Below, piece by piece: positions 34,983 to 38,462 of a stretch of DNA of 38,462 bases (position 1 is the stretch's first letter; the number at the start of each line of letters is the position of its first letter). The notes below the pieces were generated by a model that did no database searches, had not been told where the DNA came from, and saw only the letters and a list, made by a program, of their open reading frames with translations. Origin of the DNA: Proteobacteria bacterium UBA6908 (GTDB lineage Bacteria; Pseudomonadota; Gammaproteobacteria; Acidiferrobacterales; UBA6901). A program made the position numbers and the translations under genes. The stretch covers positions 1 through 38,462 of the forward strand of contig DKBE01000095.1 of the NCBI GenBank assembly GCA_002451085.1, read 5' to 3'.

Positions 34983-36773
34983 CTATTCGGTTTTGCCGGC
35001 GGTCTCGACCGGCTTGCGCAAACGAATGTTCAGCTCACGCAATTGTGCTTCGTCCACAATGCTCGGGGCCTCGGTCAGCAGGCACGAAGCCTTCTGGGTC
35101 TTGGGGAAGGCAATCACATCGCGGATCGAATCGGCACCAGCCATCAGGGCACTGATGCGGTCAAGGCCAAAGGCGATGCCACCGTGCGGGGGTGCACCGT
35201 ACTGCAGGGCATCGAGGAGAAACCCGAACTTGGTTCGCTGCGCCTGTTCATCGATACCCAGCAGTGAAAATACTTTCTGCTGCACATCTTCGCGATGGAT
35301 GCGGATCGAGCCGCCACCGATTTCAGAGCCGTTCAGCACCATGTCATAGGCGCGCGACAGCGCATTGGCCGGGTCGAGGTCGAATGATGTGGCGATATCG
35401 CTTTTGGGCGCGGTGAACGGATGATGCAGCGCCACCCAGCGTTTGGCCTCGGCGTCATACTCGAACATCGGGAAGTCCACCACCCACAGCGGCTTCCATT
35501 CGCTGGACACCAGAGCGCGATCGTGGCCGAGCTTGAGGCGCAAGGCGCCCAGCGCGTCGTTCACGACCTTGGCACTGTCGGCACCAAAGAAAATGAGATC
35601 GCCGGTCGTGGCTCCCGTGCGCCGCATGATCTCAGCAATCGCCTCATCCGGCAGAAACTTGAGGATCGGTGATTGCAGACCCTCGCGGCCCTTGCCGGCA
35701 TCGTTGACCTTGATGTACGCCAGCCCCTTGGCACCATACTGGGCGACAAACGCCGTGTAGTCGTCGATATCCTTGCGCGACAGTTCGCCACCCTTCGGCA
35801 GCCGCAACGCCGCCACGCGACCGCTCGGCGAATTGGCCGGACCGGCAAATACCTTGAAATCGACATTCTTCAGCAAGTCGCTGACCTCAACCAGCTCCAG
35901 CGGGATGCGCAGATCAGGACGGTCAACACCGAAGCGTTGCATCGACTCGTGCCAGTTCATGCGTGGAAAGGGTTTCGGCAACTCAACATTGAGTACGGTG
36001 TTGAAGGCCGTGCGGATCATGTCTTCCATAATCCCCATCACACCCTCTTCGTCGAGGAACGAGGTTTCGATATCGAGCTGGGTAAACTCCGGCTGGCGGT
36101 CGGCCCGCAAATCCTCATCACGGAAACAGCGCGTCACCTGGTAATACCGTTCGAAACCCGCCACCATCAATAGCTGCTTGAACAACTGCGGCGACTGCGG
36201 CAGTGCGAAAAACTGGCCTGGATGGGTGCGCGACGGCACCAGGTAATCACGAGCGCCCTCGGGGGTGGACTTGGTCAGCACCGGCGTCTCAATCTCGACG
36301 AACTCCTGGTCTTCGAGATAACGGCGCAGGGTCTGTACCAGCTTGTGGCGCATCAGGATGTTGCGGCGCATGTGGTCACGGCGCAGATCGAGGTAACGGT
36401 ATTTGAGGCGCACGGTCTCGCCGAGTTCGGCCTCATCGAGCTGAAACGGCAGCGGCTCGGATTTGTTGAGCACCTCGATGGTCTCGGCCGCCACCTCAAT
36501 CTGGCCGCTGGGCAGGTGCGGATTCTCGGTACCGGCCGGGCGCTGGCGCACCGTCCCGGTTACGCGCAGCACATACTCATGACGCACCCCTTCGGCCACG
36601 GTAAAAGCCGTGGCATTGTCCGGGTCAAACACGGCCTGGGCCAGACCATGACGGTCCCGCAGATCGATGAAGATCACCCCACCGTGGTCACGCCGGCGAT
36701 GCGCCCAGCCGCACAGTGTAACCCGCTGTCCGGCGTGCGTCTGATTGAGATGACCACAATAATGACTGCGCAT
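34983..36773 (-). CDS. aspS: Aspartyl-tRNA synthetase (probably non-discriminating)
   Basis: A 596-residue class II synthetase of the bacterial type, with the N-terminal anticodon-binding OB fold, the catalytic core ([40 protein letters not shown]) and the inserted GAD domain. The start at 36773 ([10 protein letters not shown]) matches the family; the frame extends to 36821. His30 in RRRDHGG and Gly81 in RPAGTENP correspond to the His31 and Gly82 linked to relaxed specificity in the Pseudomonas aeruginosa enzyme, so it may charge both tRNA-Asp and tRNA-Asn. Confidence 0.97.
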   Translation of the reverse strand: MRSHYCGHLNQTHAGQRVTLCGWAHRRRDHGGVIFIDLRDRHGLAQAVFDPDNATAFTVAEGVRHEYVLRVTGTVRQRPAGTENPHLPSGQIEVAAETIEVLNKSEPLPFQLDEAELGETVRLKYRYLDLRRDHMRRNILMRHKLVQTLRRYLEDQEFVEIETPVLTKSTPEGARDYLVPSRTHPGQFFALPQSPQLFKQLLMVAGFERYYQVTRCFRDEDLRADRQPEFTQLDIETSFLDEEGVMGIMEDMIRTAFNTVLNVELPKPFPRMNWHESMQRFGVDRPDLRIPLELVEVSDLLKNVDFKVFAGPANSPSGRVAALRLPKGGELSRKDIDDYTAFVAQYGAKGLAYIKVNDAGKGREGLQSPILKFLPDEAIAEIMRRTGATTGDLIFFGADSAKVVNDALGALRLKLGHDRALVSSEWKPLWVVDFPMFEYDAEAKRWVALHHPFTAPKSDIATSFDLDPANALSRAYDMVLNGSEIGGGSIRIHREDVQQKVFSLLGIDEQAQRTKFGFLLDALQYGAPPHGGIAFGLDRISALMAGADSIRDVIAFPKTQKASCLLTEAPSIVDEAQLRELNIRLRKPVETAGKTE

Positions 36774-36828
36774 GAAAATAATTCCCGGATGTTGCAGATT
36801 GTTGTTGGGCGGTGTGAGCACCGCGATG

Positions 36829-37452
36829 TCAGCGTACCGGGGCGTCGGAACGCTTGTCCTCCGGCACGACGGCGCCGGCGGATAAAATCAGCTTGATGCC
36901 GGCATCCACGGACATATCGAGTTCGATGATGTCTTCGCGCGGCACCATGAGGAAATATCCACCGGTCGGGTTGGGTGTGGTCGGCACAAACACATTGACC
37001 AGATCCTTCCCGGTCTTGTCATTGCCCTCGCGCATCCCCTCTCCCGTCACAAAGGCGACGGTCCACACCCCGGGGTGGGGAAAGCGCACCATGACCACTC
37101 TCCGGAACGATTTGCCCTTGCCGCTGAACAATGTCTCGGTGAGCTGCTTGGATGCCGAGTAGATGGCCCGCACTACGGGAATCCGCGCCAGCAACTGTTC
37201 CCACAGCTTGACCATGCTGCTGCCAAACAGATTGGTCACCACCATGCCGGTGATGAACAGCACGACCCCGGAGAGCAGCAACCCCAATCCGGGGATATGC
37301 ACACCGAGCAGCTGATCCGGCTGCCAGGATCCGGGCAGAATCAGCAATGTGCTGTCAACCAGATCAATCAAAAACTTGACCACCAGCACCGTGGCCAGGA
37401 TGGGCAGCCACACCAGCAGGCCGGCAATCAGGTAGCGTCGCAGGGCACTCAT
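36829..37452 (-). CDS. DUF502 family membrane protein
   Basis: A 207-residue inner-membrane protein of the DUF502 family. It has two membrane segments (about 8-30 and 55-76) and a soluble C-terminal domain with the family phrases [18 protein letters not shown] and [22 protein letters not shown]. Function is unknown. It lies between fmdB and aspS, a common arrangement in gamma- and betaproteobacteria. Confidence 0.93.
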   Translation of the reverse strand: MSALRRYLIAGLLVWLPILATVLVVKFLIDLVDSTLLILPGSWQPDQLLGVHIPGLGLLLSGVVLFITGMVVTNLFGSSMVKLWEQLLARIPVVRAIYSASKQLTETLFSGKGKSFRRVVMVRFPHPGVWTVAFVTGEGMREGNDKTGKDLVNVFVPTTPNPTGGYFLMVPREDIIELDMSVDAGIKLILSAGAVVPEDKRSDAPVR

Positions 37453-37488
37453 GAAATTCAGCGGACTCCGAAAATGCGTTGGCGAGCG

Positions 37489-37761
37489 TCAATGACAGCC
37501 ACAGGCACCGCCACCGCAACCGCCGGCCTTCGGGCCGGAGTCCGAGCTGCTGCCCGGTTCAGGGTCCTTCTTCGCCGCACCACCCTTGAAATCGGTGGCA
37601 TACCAGCCCTGGCCCTTGAGCTGAAATCCGGCCGCGCTCAATTGCTTGCGCACATCGGCTTGTCCACAGGTCGGACAGGCCTCCGGTGCCGGATCGCTCA
37701 TTTTCTGCATGACTTCAAAGTCGTGACCGCAGGCCTGGCAGCGGTATCCGTAGATCGGCAT
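37489..37761 (-). CDS. FmdB-family zinc-ribbon protein
   Basis: A 90-residue protein with an N-terminal zinc ribbon made of two CxxC pairs (CQACG and CPTCG) after the family start MPIYGYRCQACGHDF, and a Gly/Ser/Cys/His-rich tail ending in GGCGGGACGCH. FmdB proteins are named as regulatory proteins of formamidase/amidase clusters, but their general role is unknown. GGAGG precedes the ATG. It is the first gene of the fmdB-DUF502-aspS-nudB series. Confidence 0.92.
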   Translation of the reverse strand: MPIYGYRCQACGHDFEVMQKMSDPAPEACPTCGQADVRKQLSAAGFQLKGQGWYATDFKGGAAKKDPEPGSSSDSGPKAGGCGGGACGCH

Positions 37762-38193
37762 AAAAAAACCTCCATAATCAACAATCTGGCTGCCACGGAT
37801 AATGGGGGCCGCCGGGAGAAATCAAAGCGGAATTATAGCCTGAAGCCGGGCCGGGCCTGAAACTTCCGCTCTGCGGCGCGGCTGGCCCCGCCGGCTCGAA
37901 CAGGAATCGAGCCGATGCAAAATTCGGAAATGTTCTGGTAGACAGAAGTCGCGGGTTGATTCCGTCGGGCACGCTGCTCGAACCTACAGGCACACCATTA
38001 GTGTTGTGAATGTGCGCGCTTACCTGCCGCTGTTCAGGTGATGGTCGAAGATGGTGCAGCGATACTGCATCGCCGCTGTCATCCGGGATCGTCAAGACTT
38101 CTATTTTTCCCGGGAATTATGCTAATGTTTGCGCCGCCGGATTACCCAGCGTCAACCATCACACTACAACCGACCCTCACTAGGGAGCGATAC
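37762..38193. other. Non-coding gap before the HU-like gene
   Basis: This 432-base divergent region holds the fmdB promoter on the left and an AT-rich patch at 38100-38130 on the right that could promote the HU-like gene (a TATGCTAAT-like -10 without a clear -35). A short inverted repeat lies at 37892-37914 (8-bp stem). No tRNA, tmRNA or other known RNA could be made out. A 105-codon minus-strand frame at 37778-38095 lacks recognisable protein features. Confidence 0.6.
37832..37861 (-). promoter_or_regulatory. Promoter of the fmdB-aspS series with repeated heptamer
   Basis: On the minus strand TATAAT (37837-37832) is directly preceded by TTCAGGC (37844-37838), and a second TTCAGGC lies at 37861-37855, so that its first six bases fall at the -35 place with an 18-base spacer. 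The -10 lies about 70 bases before the fmdB start. Confidence 0.5.
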
Positions 38194-38462
38194 ATGGCCA
38201 CAAAAAAGTCGTCCAAGAAACCCACTACCAAATCCGAAATTCTGAGCACCCTGTCCGACAAAACCGGCTTGAAGCGCAAGGAAGTCAGCGCAGTTTTCGA
38301 TGAACTTTCCACACTGATCAAACGTGACCTCAAGGGCGTTGGCCTGTTCAACGTCATGGGCCTCATGAAGGTCAAGGTGGTGCACAAGCCGGCGCAGCCG
38401 GCGCGCAAGGGCATCAATCCGTTCACCAAGGAAGAGGTGATGTTCAAGGCGAAGCCAGCACG
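38194..38462 (+). CDS. HU/IHF-family DNA-binding protein (3' truncated)
   Basis: The first 89 codons of a small basic DNA-binding protein; the frame runs off the right edge without a stop. A lysine-rich start (MATKKSSKKPTTKSEI) is followed by an HU-like helical region (LSDKTGLKRKEVSAVFDELSTLI) and beta-arm sequence ending KGINPFTKEEVMFKAKPA, which matches the DNA-contacting arm of HU-like proteins. AGGGAG at 38182-38187 lies 6 bases before the ATG. The N-terminal extension and arm sequence suggest a divergent HU-like paralogue rather than classical HupA/HupB. Confidence 0.88.
   Translation, partial: MATKKSSKKPTTKSEILSTLSDKTGLKRKEVSAVFDELSTLIKRDLKGVGLFNVMGLMKVKVVHKPAQPARKGINPFTKEEVMFKAKPA

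Noticed and set aside
37892..37980. tRNA-like or tmRNA-like bases in the right-hand non-coding gap
   Set aside because: T-arm-like words occur, but no acceptor, D-arm or tag reading frame could be paired around them.
37778..38095. 105-residue minus-strand frame upstream of and overlapping the fmdB leader
   Set aside because: It runs through the predicted fmdB promoter, is rich in Pro, Ser and Gly without pattern, and has no start signal.

Overview
The window reads as a chromosomal segment of a chemolithoautotrophic, sulfur-oxidising gammaproteobacterium. The evidence is a sox gene run (soxY-soxZ-soxA-soxB), phosphoribulokinase of the Calvin-Benson cycle, a TsuA-like thiosulfate permease, and the gammaproteobacterial blocks tolQRAB-pal-cpoB-queE-queC and ruvC-ruvA-ruvB. 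Genus cannot be fixed from the sequence. No insertion sequence, prophage or CRISPR array was seen. The left edge cuts soxY and the right edge cuts an HU-like gene.

Layout. (1) 1-3510: thiosulfate oxidation genes on +, with rho-independent terminators after soxA and soxB and a separate promoter candidate for soxB. (2) 3509-7181: htpX-thpR on -, with a heat-shock-type promoter candidate ahead of htpX; then a two-CBS-domain protein and phosphoribulokinase on +, followed by a 480-bp non-coding gap holding a 15-bp hairpin. (3) 7182-18244: a glycogen and sugar-phosphate cluster: glgP (+), malQ, GH57 and glgC (-, overlapping genes), pgi and glgA (+), class I aldolase (-). (4) 18531-22052: yqjD-yqjE-yqjK-like genes, an AI-2E/PerM-family protein, an AEC-family transporter and tRNA-Lys(UUU), all on -. 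(5) 22062-37761: YeeE/TsuA permease, then the long minus-strand series fmdB, DUF502, aspS, nudB, hydrolase, yebC, ruvC, ruvA, ruvB, ybgC, tolQ, tolR, tolA, tolB, pal, cpoB, queE, queC, interrupted at 33062-33787 by one unrecognised plus-strand gene. (6) 37762-38462: a 432-bp non-coding gap and the start of an HU-like gene.

How the genes fit together. Sox proteins and the thiosulfate permease point to reduced sulfur as electron source; phosphoribulokinase shows CO2 fixation. Aldolase, phosphoglucose isomerase, GlgC and GlgA lead fixed carbon into glycogen, while GlgP, MalQ and the GH57 enzyme can remodel or mobilise it. No classical glgB or glgX is present here.

The most interesting signals are regulatory. 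A perfect FNR/ANR-type dyad (TTGAT-N4-ATCAA) lies at class II spacing before the yqjD operon, and a 9-of-10 match lies at class II spacing before pgi-glgA. A sigma-32-like promoter precedes htpX. A strong TTGACA-17-GATAAT promoter whose -10 overlaps the loop of a perfect 12-bp palindrome precedes tRNA-Lys, and no terminator is visible between that tRNA and the transporter gene behind it. These are sequence readings, not experiments.
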